A stretch of 22,966 nucleotides of DNA, from contig CAZFCY010000077.1 of the NCBI GenBank assembly GCA_964517665.1, forward strand, positions 1 through 22,966. Direction: 5' to 3'. The DNA comes from Congregicoccus sp964517665 (GTDB taxonomy: Bacteria > Verrucomicrobiota > Verrucomicrobiia > Opitutales > Opitutaceae). The notes under the pieces are model-generated. The model made no database searches. It had not been told where the DNA came from and saw only the letters and a program-made list of their open reading frames with translations. How positions within the stretch are numbered: position 1 is the stretch's first letter; each line of letters begins with the position of its first letter. Shown piece after piece: positions 16,197-22,966 of this stretch. The position numbers were made by a program, and so were the translations under genes.

Positions 16197-16669
16197 GCCT
16201 GCATGCGCGCGATCCGGCACGGCAAGGCCCGACCTCGGCGCGAAACTCATCGAGGATCTCGGCTGCGACTGTGTCATCCATCACATCGGCTGCGGCGACG
16301 TGCCCGTCGGCCGGCCCTGGTATAGCGGCGCCATGGCCAAGCTCGCCGCGTTTCCCAAAGCCTGGCTCGACGCGCTCGAGTTCTACGCCGGCTTCCTCGA
16401 CCTGCGCGATCCGTCGCGACGCGCCGAATACAGGCGCCGCGTCGAGGACCAGGGACGCTCGATCCCGATGCTGTGCTGCTCGCCGGATTTCACGCATCCC
16501 GATCCGGCTTTCCGCGCCCAACAAATCGACCAGGAAAAACGCTGGATCGAGCTCACGCAGCAGCTCGGCGGACAGTTCTGCCGCATCCTCTCCGGCCAGC
16601 GCCGAGGACATTCGCGAGTCCGCCCTCTTCCTGCGCGGGAAAATGGCGCGGCACGGCCTGGCGAAGTGA
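16197..16669 (+). pseudogene. Degraded sugar phosphate isomerase/epimerase gene
   Basis: This is a remnant of a TIM-barrel sugar phosphate isomerase/epimerase gene. The middle, in the reading frame of position 16300, keeps typical sequence: LIEDLGCDCVIHHIG, then 'WLDALEFYAGFLDLRD', 'RSIPMLCCSPDFTHP' and 'WIELTQQLGGQFCRILSGQR'. After SGQR the C-terminal half is absent. Instead the family's final segment, AEDIRESALFLRGKMARHG, follows at once in another frame and ends at a stop codon at 16667-16669. Upstream, only about 12 codons separate the FAD-gene stop from the preserved part, and they read best in yet another frame ('SLHARDPAR'), so the N-terminus is also lost. Intact relatives are near 300 residues; about 140 recognisable ones remain. 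It cannot make a working enzyme. An assembly error is the alternative. Confidence 0.8.
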
Positions 16670-16688
16670 GTCCGCAGCGCAGCGCGAC

Positions 16689-17711
16689 ATGAAAGCTCTC
16701 GTCTATCACGGACCCTGGCAAATGAGCGTCGAGGAACTACCCCGGCCGCAACCGGCCGAGGGCGAGGTTCTGCTCCGCTCCGTCGCGGTCGGCATCTGCG
16801 GCAGCGACGTGCACGGCTTCACCGGCGAAAGCGGACGGCGCAAGCCGGACATGGTGATGGGACACGAGGCCGTCGGCGAGGTCGTCGCGGTCGGGGAAGG
16901 CTGCTCGCGGCTGGCGGTCGGCGACCGTGTCGCCGTCTTCAACATCAAAGGCTGCGGTCACTGCCGCTTCTGCGCGTCCGGCGCAGAGCAACTCTGCCCC
17001 GACAAAAGCATCCTCGGCGTCAACGCCGGCACATGGGGCGCGATGGCCGAGTATTTTGCGTTTCCGGAGTCAGGTTTGTTCAAGCTCGATCGCTCCATCG
17101 ATCCCGCGATCGGACTGCTCACTGAGCCGATCGCGGTCGGTATGCACGCGATCGGGCTGATGCGGCCGAAGCCAGACGACATCATCGCGATCGTCGGCGC
17201 CGGCACGATCGGCATCGGCCTCGCGATCGCGTTGCGCGCACGCGGAGTCCGCCGCTTCTTCGCGCTGGACAAGGTGCCTGAAAAACTCGCGCTCATTGCC
17301 CAATTCGGCGCGACCCCGATCCACGTGGATGAAGTCGACGCCGTCGCTGTCGTGCGCGCGGCCACGGACGGTCGCGGCGCAGACGGCGTGTTCGAGGCGG
17401 TCGGCGCGGCAGCGACGGTGCGCACGGCCTACGATCTTTGCGCGCCCGGCGGCACGCTCGTGCTCATCGGCAACCTTGCGCAGGAATTCACGCTGCCGCT
17501 CCAGGGCGTGACGAGCAACGAAACCACCATTCGCGGTTCGTATGGTTTCACGAAGCAGGACTTCGCCGCGGCCGTCGCCATCGTCGCCGACCGGACGCTT
17601 CCGCTCGACCGCCTCATCACCGGCTCGTGCCGCTTCGAGGAAACGCCCGGGGTGATGACACGGATGGCGAGAAACGAGTTCGCCGCCATCAAGATGGTGA
17701 TCCGTCCCTGA
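16689..17711 (+). CDS. Zinc-dependent medium-chain alcohol/sugar dehydrogenase
   Basis: This 340-residue medium-chain dehydrogenase/reductase has the sorbitol/threonine dehydrogenase-like layout. Catalytic zinc ligands are Cys37 (GICGSDVHG), His59/Glu60 (MGHEAVGE) and probably Glu146 (TEPIAVGMHA). Structural zinc is held by Cys89, Cys92, Cys95 and Cys103. The Rossmann motif VGAGTIGIG (169-177) and Asp194 at the end of the second strand favour NAD over NADP. It is cytoplasmic and likely oxidises a secondary hydroxyl of a sugar or polyol, which fits the surrounding glycosidases. The ATG at 16689 gives the canonical MKALVYHG start; the longer frame back to 16473 overlaps the isomerase remnant. 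It is the only one of the three cytoplasmic sugar-metabolism genes here that is full length. Confidence 0.94.
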   Translation: MKALVYHGPWQMSVEELPRPQPAEGEVLLRSVAVGICGSDVHGFTGESGRRKPDMVMGHEAVGEVVAVGEGCSRLAVGDRVAVFNIKGCGHCRFCASGAEQLCPDKSILGVNAGTWGAMAEYFAFPESGLFKLDRSIDPAIGLLTEPIAVGMHAIGLMRPKPDDIIAIVGAGTIGIGLAIALRARGVRRFFALDKVPEKLALIAQFGATPIHVDEVDAVAVVRAATDGRGADGVFEAVGAAATVRTAYDLCAPGGTLVLIGNLAQEFTLPLQGVTSNETTIRGSYGFTKQDFAAAVAIVADRTLPLDRLITGSCRFEETPGVMTRMARNEFAAIKMVIRP

Positions 17712-17757
17712 ACCGGAATCCCACAGAAGGAATGGCCACAAAAAGCACAAAACATGT

Positions 17758-17829
17758 ATGTAGGGCTGGCCCTCTGGGCCATGCCTGCTCGCGGAAGCAA
17801 CGGCGCGGCGCAGAGCGCCGGCCCTACAT
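17758..17829. repeat. 72-nt intergenic hairpin element
   Basis: A 28-nt left arm starting ATGTAGGGC (17758-17785) pairs with a 28-nt right arm ending GCCCTACAT (17802-17829), with about 23 of 28 positions complementary. The 16-nt loop contains its own TGCT/AGCA stem. It fills the gap between the alcohol dehydrogenase and the truncated SDR. An AT-rich stretch, GGCCACAAAAAGCACAAAAC (17734-17753), precedes it. The imperfect arms suggest a dispersed palindromic repeat more than a terminator; no T-tract follows. Confidence 0.65.
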
Positions 17830-17851
17830 TCACGGCTGAGAGCTGCCAACC

Positions 17852-18322
17852 ATGAGCGACACCGTCCCGCCCCTGCCCGATCCCGCCGAGTTCCGCGACC
17901 GTGTCGCTGTCGTGACCGGCGGCGCCAACGGCCTCGGTCGCCACCTCGCGCAAACCCTCATCGGCTTCGGCGCCGACGTGTTCTTCTGCGGCCGCAACGC
18001 CTCCGCCGGCCGGGAGCTTGCCGGGCGCTGGGGCTCGCGCGCTCACTTCGTCTGCTGCGACCTCGCCGACGCGGAGGCGACGCGCGCGTTCGTCGCCGAG
18101 GCCGGAAAGCTGCGCGGCCATCTCGACTACCTCGTCAACAACGCCGCGATCGACCCAGTCGTGCCGTTCGAGGAATCGAAGCTCGAGGACTTCGACCGCA
18201 TCCTCGCGATCAACCTCCGCTCCTATTTCGTCGCCGCGCAGGCCGCGCTCCCGTTCCTGAAGGCCGGCCGCGGCAAGGCGGTCGTGAACCTCGTGGTGGA
18301 TGGCGGCAAATACATGCAGTGA
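17852..18322 (+). CDS. Internally deleted short-chain dehydrogenase (probably non-functional)
   Basis: The 156-residue reading frame encodes the first half of a classical short-chain dehydrogenase/reductase: cofactor motif VTGGANGLG (21-29), Asp70 in CCDLAD, NNAAI (96-100) and Asn121. Immediately after GKAVVN (141-146) the sequence jumps to the family's C-terminal end, VVDGGKYMQ, and stops. Classical SDRs are about 250 residues, so about 100 are missing, including the catalytic Ser and the YxxxK motif, and the substrate-binding loop. The frame survives the deletion, so a stub could still be translated, but it should have no reductase activity. It lies between an intact zinc dehydrogenase and a beta-propeller glycosidase-like gene. 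The ATG at 17852 gives a normal family start. Confidence 0.85.
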   Translation: MSDTVPPLPDPAEFRDRVAVVTGGANGLGRHLAQTLIGFGADVFFCGRNASAGRELAGRWGSRAHFVCCDLADAEATRAFVAEAGKLRGHLDYLVNNAAIDPVVPFEESKLEDFDRILAINLRSYFVAAQAALPFLKAGRGKAVVNLVVDGGKYMQ

Positions 18323-18382
18323 GCGCGCGAGCGGATCGCGCCGACACGGCCTCTCGCGCCCCCGATTTTTCCCCGTCGCATC

Positions 18383-19369
18383 ATGCCCTCCACCTCTTCC
18401 TCTGCCCGCCCGGTAAGCCGGGCGATCGCCTTATGCCTCGCGTGGTCCACCGGCCTGCTCGGATGCGTGCTTCCCGGCGGCCTCCTGCGTGCCGAGCCGC
18501 TCGCGCCACGACTGGATGGACCGTGGGTCAAGCTGGTCGGCCGACCGCCCTTGGAGCGCTGGGCCTCGCCCCGGGCCGAGGCGGTCGATTTCACCGCATT
18601 CCAGGCCGACGACGGGACGTGGCAGCTCATCGCGTGCGTTCGCTTCACGACCCATCCGGGCAACAACCGCCTGCTCTACCGCTGGTCGAGCCCGGAGCTC
18701 CTGCGGCCGGATTGGCGGCCCGAGGGCATCTTCCTGTCCTCCCGCGCGGACTGGGATCACGCCGAGGGACATCTGCAAGCGCCGTTCCACGCCGTGGAGG
18801 ACGGTGTCCACCACCTCTTCTACAACAGCCGGGGCGCGCACCTGCTCACCAGCCCCGACGGGCTGGAATGGTCGCCGCACGGCGAGCGCGCGGTGTTTCC
18901 GATGGGCCGGGATGTCTGCCTGCTTGATGATCGCGCCCGTTCCGGCCGGTGGATCGCCTACTACACCTCGCCGGAGCCCGGGATCAATCCGGCCACCCGC
19001 GACCACACCATGCGGGCCCGCACCGCCCCGCGTCTGACCGGCCCCTGGAGCGAGGAAGCCATCGAGATCCCGCCGCTCATGCCGCCCTGGCCGGGCTACA
19101 CGTTTGTGTTTGCCGAGAGCCCGCTGGTGGTGCGGCGCGGCGCGCACTACTATCGCTTCGAGCAGATGTATGTCTTCCGCTCGGACGACCCGTTGCGCTG
19201 GGAGGGACCGCCCGTCGCCTCCCTGATGCCGGAGGAACCGATCAAGCTGCTCGCCCCGGAAATCGTGACCCACGACGGCCGGGACCATCTGCTCGCCTAC
19301 CAGTGGCTCAACGACGATCCGCGCGGCATCTTCATCGCCCCGCTCGCCTGGGAGGCGGCGGCGCCCTGA
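18383..19369 (+). CDS. Exported GH43/GH32-like beta-propeller protein
   Basis: The 328-residue exported protein is predicted to be a five-bladed beta-propeller like the GH43/GH32 (clan GH-F/GH-J) glycosidases. The N-terminus ('RAIALCLAWSTGLLGC') is a signal peptide or possibly a poor lipoprotein signal (LLGC). The blades show the usual pattern of an acidic residue near the strand start: DFTAFQADDGTWQLIACV, GHLQAPFHAVEDGVHHLFY, CLLDDRARSGRWIAYYTS, FAESPLVVRRGAHYYRFEQ and LAPEIVTHDGRDHLLAYQ. The conserved Glu in AESPLV matches a GH43-type acid position, but I cannot assign a family or substrate. The ATG at 18383 is the first start with a signal peptide, 60 nt after the SDR stub. It sits between dehydrogenase remnants and a GH36 gene, so a role in glycan trimming is likely. 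Confidence 0.8.
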   Translation: MPSTSSSARPVSRAIALCLAWSTGLLGCVLPGGLLRAEPLAPRLDGPWVKLVGRPPLERWASPRAEAVDFTAFQADDGTWQLIACVRFTTHPGNNRLLYRWSSPELLRPDWRPEGIFLSSRADWDHAEGHLQAPFHAVEDGVHHLFYNSRGAHLLTSPDGLEWSPHGERAVFPMGRDVCLLDDRARSGRWIAYYTSPEPGINPATRDHTMRARTAPRLTGPWSEEAIEIPPLMPPWPGYTFVFAESPLVVRRGAHYYRFEQMYVFRSDDPLRWEGPPVASLMPEEPIKLLAPEIVTHDGRDHLLAYQWLNDDPRGIFIAPLAWEAAAP

Positions 19370-19490
19370 ATAACACTTCCTCCGGGGTTCCGGTCAGCGA
19401 AGTGAACAAGCAGTCCACTGGACAGCGCCCTTTTCTCCCAGGATGCTCTGCGATGCTGAATTTTACCCTCAACGGCGAGTGACGCCGACC
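19370..19490. promoter_or_regulatory. Intergenic region upstream of the GH36 gene with small palindrome
   Basis: These 121 nt separate the propeller gene from the GH36 gene. GTCCA-C-TGGAC (19413-19423) is a perfect 11-bp palindrome that could be a regulator site or chance. It does not match the palindrome upstream of the rhamnosidase gene. The gap is long enough for a separate promoter, but none is clear. Confidence 0.25.
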
Positions 19491-21590
19491 ATGCGCCGCA
19501 AAACTCTTCATCTCCTCGTCTCATTGACCGCTCTCGGGCTCGGCCCGATGCGATCCATGCACGCCGGGTCGTTCGCTTCCCCTGCCGCCACCGGGCAATC
19601 CATGAGTCACGATCTTCAGTTTGTGGTCCACGAAAACGGCGCGTTCGATATCGTCAGCCCCGGTTGCTCGCTGCGCAACGCCTGGCCGGCCCTGGACGCC
19701 GTTCCGGTCCGCCCGATTCGCGTCGAACGCGAAGGCGACGCGACCCTCACAGTCGTGCGCTATGTGCTCGGCCCCGATCGCGTGGTGACGCTGCGCTTTC
19801 GCACGGAACCCGACTGTCTCCGCTTGCAGATGGAACTCGAGGGTTTCGCCGAGGCTCCGCACTGGACCTCGCCCGTCTTCGACGCCGAGATCGCCGGCGC
19901 CACCGGCCTGTTCCGCACCGGCATCGGTTTTTCGGGCCCGACCAACCTCGTCGATCTCACCACGCAGCCGGCGGAATACAGTTTCGAGAGCTACCTCGTC
20001 ACCGGGCTCTCCGACGCGGCCGACGCCACGCTCGCGTTTGGCGCGTTCGAGCACGCGGACTTTCTCGCCAAGGCGCACGTTTCGAACCGCTACTACCGGC
20101 ACAACTTCCGCAACCGCGAGCGCGAGCGCGACCTTCCGCGGCTCGAAGTGCTGTTCGCCACCGAGCGGATCGCGCCCGCCGGCGGCGCCCTCGTCCTGCC
20201 CGACATCGTGTTCACCGCCGGCCCGCGCGCCTGGGACACGCTGCGCGACTGGGCCGGGCGCCTCGCGCGCGAGCGGCGCATCCAGCCGAAGCTGGCTCCA
20301 TCCTACCACTTTTGCAGTTGGTATGATCGCGGCCCGAGCTTCGGCCAGACCGAGCTCGACCGCCTGCTCGCCGGGCTCGCGCGCCAGCCCGAGCCGCTGT
20401 CGTTTCTCCAGCTCGATGACGGCTACTGCCCCTCGCCCGGCGACTGGCTCACGCCGCGCCGCGAGGTCTGGCCGCTCGGGATCGAGGACGCGCTCGCGCG
20501 CATTCGCGACGCGGGCTACACGCCCGGGATCTGGGTCGCGCCCTTCATGGTCGGCTCGCGCAGCCGGCTCGCCGCGGAGCACCCCGAATGGATCCTGCGC
20601 GACACGGAAGGCCGGCCGATCCCGAAATGGAAACGCTACGACGGCGGCGGGATTCCGGGGCATACCGACGAGGAGACCTACGTTCTGGATACGAGCCATC
20701 CGGACGCCCTCGCCTACATCGAGGACGTTTTCCGCACGCTGCACGGCTGGGGCGCGCGGATGTTCAAGACCGATTTCCTCGAGTGGGGCTACATCGATTC
20801 CACCACCGTCCGCCGCGCCCGGCCCGGCCGCACCTCCGCGCAATATTACAGCGAAGCCATGCAGCGCATCCGCGCGGCCATCGGCGACAGCTACTGGCTC
20901 GGCTGCATCGCCTACTTCGCCCCGATGATCGGTTGGTGCGACGGCATGCGCGTTTCCTCCGACGTCGGCGTAAAATGGGATCATGCCGGCGGGACGGGCA
21001 ACGACGGAACCGGCGGCGGCATCCCGAACGCCATCGAGGAGACGCACGGCTGCCATTTTTTCCACAATGTGTTCTGGCAAAACGACCCGGACGTGACGTT
21101 CCTCCGCGACCGCCACATCGAGCTCTCCCAGGCGGAGGTCGAGAGCCTCGCGTATTGGAACGGCATCCTCGGCGTGTCGATGAACACCTCCGACCGGATT
21201 CCGGAACTGCCGGAACACCGCCGGCAGCTCTGGCGTTTCGTGCGTCCGCCCGCGACACCGGTGACGGGACGGATCGTCGGCTGGCCGAAGCGCGCCCCAT
21301 GGCACATCGTCACGCGCTCGTATCCGGACCAACAGGCGCACGCCCTCCTCGTGTTTAACGCAAGCGGGCAGCCGATCCGCGACTGGCTGCGGTTGGAGGA
21401 CATTTTCGATTTTTCGAGCAGCCCCGTGTTCGCCTGGGGCTGGGATGGCGCGCGCCCGCTCGGCGAACAACGGCAGCTCCTCCTCGAACTGCCCGCGCAT
21501 CACGCGCAGCTTTACTACGTTTCGCCCAAGGGCGAGCCACCCCCATCCGGCTTCGGACTGGGCGGTCGCCTCGAATCCACGCGCGAATAG
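19491..21590 (+). CDS. Secreted GH36 alpha-galactosidase-like glycosidase
   Basis: The 699-residue exported enzyme looks like a clan GH-D retaining alpha-galactosidase (GH36). A signal peptide (about 1-25, 'LHLLVSLTALGLG') is followed by an N-terminal beta-sandwich, a TIM barrel and a C-terminal beta domain. Barrel motifs are FCSWYDRG, LQLDDGY, 'GIWVAPFMVGSRS', FKTDFLEWG with Asp428 as the likely nucleophile, and MRVSSDVG with Asp491 as the likely acid/base. These match the WxxNxxxD/KxD and RxxxD-type motifs of the clan. The ATG at 19491 is chosen over 19443 because it begins the signal peptide (MRRKTLHLL) and the upstream extension has no hydrophobic start. It is last in the rightward cluster and convergent with the ankyrin gene 21 nt on. 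Other alpha-galactoside activities of GH36, such as alpha-N-acetylgalactosaminidase, cannot be excluded. Confidence 0.88.
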   Translation: MRRKTLHLLVSLTALGLGPMRSMHAGSFASPAATGQSMSHDLQFVVHENGAFDIVSPGCSLRNAWPALDAVPVRPIRVEREGDATLTVVRYVLGPDRVVTLRFRTEPDCLRLQMELEGFAEAPHWTSPVFDAEIAGATGLFRTGIGFSGPTNLVDLTTQPAEYSFESYLVTGLSDAADATLAFGAFEHADFLAKAHVSNRYYRHNFRNRERERDLPRLEVLFATERIAPAGGALVLPDIVFTAGPRAWDTLRDWAGRLARERRIQPKLAPSYHFCSWYDRGPSFGQTELDRLLAGLARQPEPLSFLQLDDGYCPSPGDWLTPRREVWPLGIEDALARIRDAGYTPGIWVAPFMVGSRSRLAAEHPEWILRDTEGRPIPKWKRYDGGGIPGHTDEETYVLDTSHPDALAYIEDVFRTLHGWGARMFKTDFLEWGYIDSTTVRRARPGRTSAQYYSEAMQRIRAAIGDSYWLGCIAYFAPMIGWCDGMRVSSDVGVKWDHAGGTGNDGTGGGIPNAIEETHGCHFFHNVFWQNDPDVTFLRDRHIELSQAEVESLAYWNGILGVSMNTSDRIPELPEHRRQLWRFVRPPATPVTGRIVGWPKRAPWHIVTRSYPDQQAHALLVFNASGQPIRDWLRLEDIFDFSSSPVFAWGWDGARPLGEQRQLLLELPAHHAQLYYVSPKGEPPPSGFGLGGRLESTRE

Positions 21591-21611
21591 GACGGCTGAT
21601 CGCCGCGCGGC

Positions 21612-22966
21612 TCAGGGCAGGGCCGGCCGTTCCGCGGCGGCGCGCAGGGCCGCGGCGATCTCGGTCTGATTGTTCTGCATGGCGCGCTCCAGGGCGGTGT
21701 AGCCGTCCGAATCGCGCTGCCCGGTGTCGGCCCCCGCTTCCAGCAGCGCGTGCACGACAGGGAGATGGCCGCGGATCACGGCCGCATGGAGCGGGATTCC
21801 TCCCCGCGGGCTGTTGACGTTGGGGCTCACGCCGGACGACAGCAAGGCTCGCACTTCCGTCAGGTCTCCGGTTGCGGCCGCGCGCAGCAGGCGTCGGAAC
21901 GGCGGGGGACCACCGGACTCCGGAGCTTCCTGCGGCAGTTCGGCGTCGAGCAGGCGCGCGGCGAGTCCGGGCGAGCGGCCGGCGAGCCAAGGCAGCGGGG
22001 CGGCGTGCTCCAACAGGCTCGCCGTTTCCCAATAACCCTCGGCCTGGGCCAGGTCCGCCGGCGAACGGCCGGATGCGTCCTTCGCACCGGCCTCGGCGCC
22101 CGCGGCCAGCAGGTAGCGGACGGCCTTGGTCCGGTATTCAAAAGCGGGATGCCGCGCCACGTCCTCGCTGTGCATGGTTTCGCCCAGCCACGCGGCCCAG
22201 TGCAACGGCGTGCGCCCGTCGGCGTCGCGCGCGTTCACGTCGGCCCCGCCTTCGACGAGCACGCGGAACCGCTGCGCGTTGACGTAGAGCAGCGACGCGA
22301 TCTGCCGCTGGCGCTGGAACAATCCCGGATCGACCAGGTTGGCGGCGGCCACGTGCAGCGGCGTCATTCCCTCCCGGTCCGTCACGGTGGCGTCGGCGCC
22401 GGCCCGCACGAGGGTGTGCAGCACGGCGAGCGACGAACGCACGGGGGAGGCCGCGGCCCAGTGCAGCGCCGTCCAGCCATGCTCGTCGGCGAGGTTCGGG
22501 TCCGCGCCGAGTTTGAGCAGGAGGCGCACGGTGTTCGCGTGGCCGCCAAGCGCGGCGCGATGAATCGGCCGGAGGCCGGTGTTGTTCCCCAGGTTCACAT
22601 CCGCGCCCACCGCGGCCATCGCCTCGATGAACGCCTCGTGGCCCTGGCCGGCGGCGATCAGGATCGGGGGGCCGCCGGCGCCGTCCCGCACATTCGGGTC
22701 GGCGCTTCCGTCAATCAGCGGCTGGATGACGTCCACATGGCCGGGCCAGGCGGCCCGGTGCAGCGGGCTGAGCTTGCCGATGTTCAGGCCGTTCGGGTCC
22801 AGCCCTTCGGCGAGCAGTTGCCGGACGAGTTCGACGTTGTTGCCGCGGGCGGCGGAGTGCAGGCGCTGCTCCGGCGCGCCGGCCTGGTTTTTCGCCAGGC
22901 TCGGCCCGAGCGCCGGTCGTTCCCAGCCGGCCGGCACGAGCGACGGCAGTTCGGCGAGGCTTTCGC
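21612..22966 (-). CDS. Ankyrin-repeat protein (5' end beyond right edge)
   Basis: The visible 450 or so residues are nearly all ankyrin repeats. Ankyrin repeats are roughly 33-residue protein-binding units, and about ten are present here: 'LHSAARGNNVELVRQLLAEG', 'PLHRAAWPGHVDVIQPLIDG', 'PIHRAALGGHANTVRLLLKL', 'TALHWAAA', 'PLHVAAAN', 'PLHWAAWLGE' and so on. A less regular stretch separates the main array from a last group starting FRRLLRAAATGDLTEVRALL. Two repeats carry insertions (near FQRQRQIASLLY and GETMHSEDVARHPAFEY). A GTG at 22937 is available, but the frame stays open to the window edge (SLAELPSLVPAG), so the true start is probably outside. No catalytic domain or signal is visible. It is convergent with the GH36 gene; the partner is unknown. 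Confidence 0.88.
   Translation of the reverse strand, partial: ESLAELPSLVPAGWERPALGPSLAKNQAGAPEQRLHSAARGNNVELVRQLLAEGLDPNGLNIGKLSPLHRAAWPGHVDVIQPLIDGSADPNVRDGAGGPPILIAAGQGHEAFIEAMAAVGADVNLGNNTGLRPIHRAALGGHANTVRLLLKLGADPNLADEHGWTALHWAAASPVRSSLAVLHTLVRAGADATVTDREGMTPLHVAAANLVDPGLFQRQRQIASLLYVNAQRFRVLVEGGADVNARDADGRTPLHWAAWLGETMHSEDVARHPAFEYRTKAVRYLLAAGAEAGAKDASGRSPADLAQAEGYWETASLLEHAAPLPWLAGRSPGLAARLLDAELPQEAPESGGPPPFRRLLRAAATGDLTEVRALLSSGVSPNVNSPRGGIPLHAAVIRGHLPVVHALLEAGADTGQRDSDGYTALERAMQNNQTEIAAALRAAAERPALP

Noticed and set aside
14478..16277. 599-codon minus-strand open frame
   Set aside because: It is antisense to the FAD oxidoreductase, with no motifs of its own.
19521..21503. 660-codon minus-strand open frame
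   Set aside because: It is antisense to the GH36 gene and has no domain. The plus strand has the signal peptide and catalytic motifs.

Overview
The window is a GC-rich stretch of a bacterial chromosome. The gene content points to Verrucomicrobiota, probably the Opitutales/Opitutaceae: pyruvate phosphate dikinase, an envelope Ser/Thr kinase, ceramidase-like and DegT genes, and a secreted glycosidase cluster with an FAD oxidoreductase. Scattered palindromic intergenic elements fit this too. The assignment is an inference from gene style, not from a marker gene. I see no rRNA, tRNA, CRISPR array, insertion sequence or phage gene. No gap between genes exceeds about 240 bases.

Region 1 (1-2732) is housekeeping. 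The 5' end of ppdK runs leftward off the edge and carries an unusual Lys/Ala-rich N-terminal tail. Divergent from it are tatC (Tat translocon) and an M48 lipoprotein metalloprotease.

Region 2 (2733-6889) lies on the minus strand: an AraC-type regulator, a DegT/DnrJ/EryC1/StrS-type PLP enzyme and a neutral-ceramidase-like hydrolase, in that transcription order. The gaps hold degenerate repeats: a pair of 42-nt palindromes, a 15-bp inverted repeat, and short tandem repeats.

Region 3 (6983-10273) is one large gene, divergent from the AraC gene. It encodes a transmembrane Ser/Thr kinase with a long predicted periplasmic part that ends in a LysM domain, the most eye-catching protein architecture here.

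Region 4 (10329-21590) is a carbohydrate cluster. A LacI-type regulator is divergent from a rightward run: secreted GH78 alpha-L-rhamnosidase, exported FAD oxidoreductase, a wrecked sugar phosphate isomerase, an intact zinc alcohol dehydrogenase, a short-chain dehydrogenase missing its catalytic middle, a GH43/GH32-like beta-propeller protein and a GH36 alpha-galactosidase-like enzyme. The glycosidases would act outside the cytoplasm on rhamnose- and galactose-bearing glycans. The dehydrogenase and isomerase genes would process released sugars inside, but two of the three carry internal deletions, so that branch looks decayed (or the assembly is wrong there). No transporter is present.

Region 5 (21612-22966) is a convergent ankyrin-repeat protein that runs off the right edge.

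The strongest candidates for a second look are the LysM-kinase, the two neighbouring internally deleted sugar genes, the basic tail on PPDK, and the paired 42-nt palindromes.
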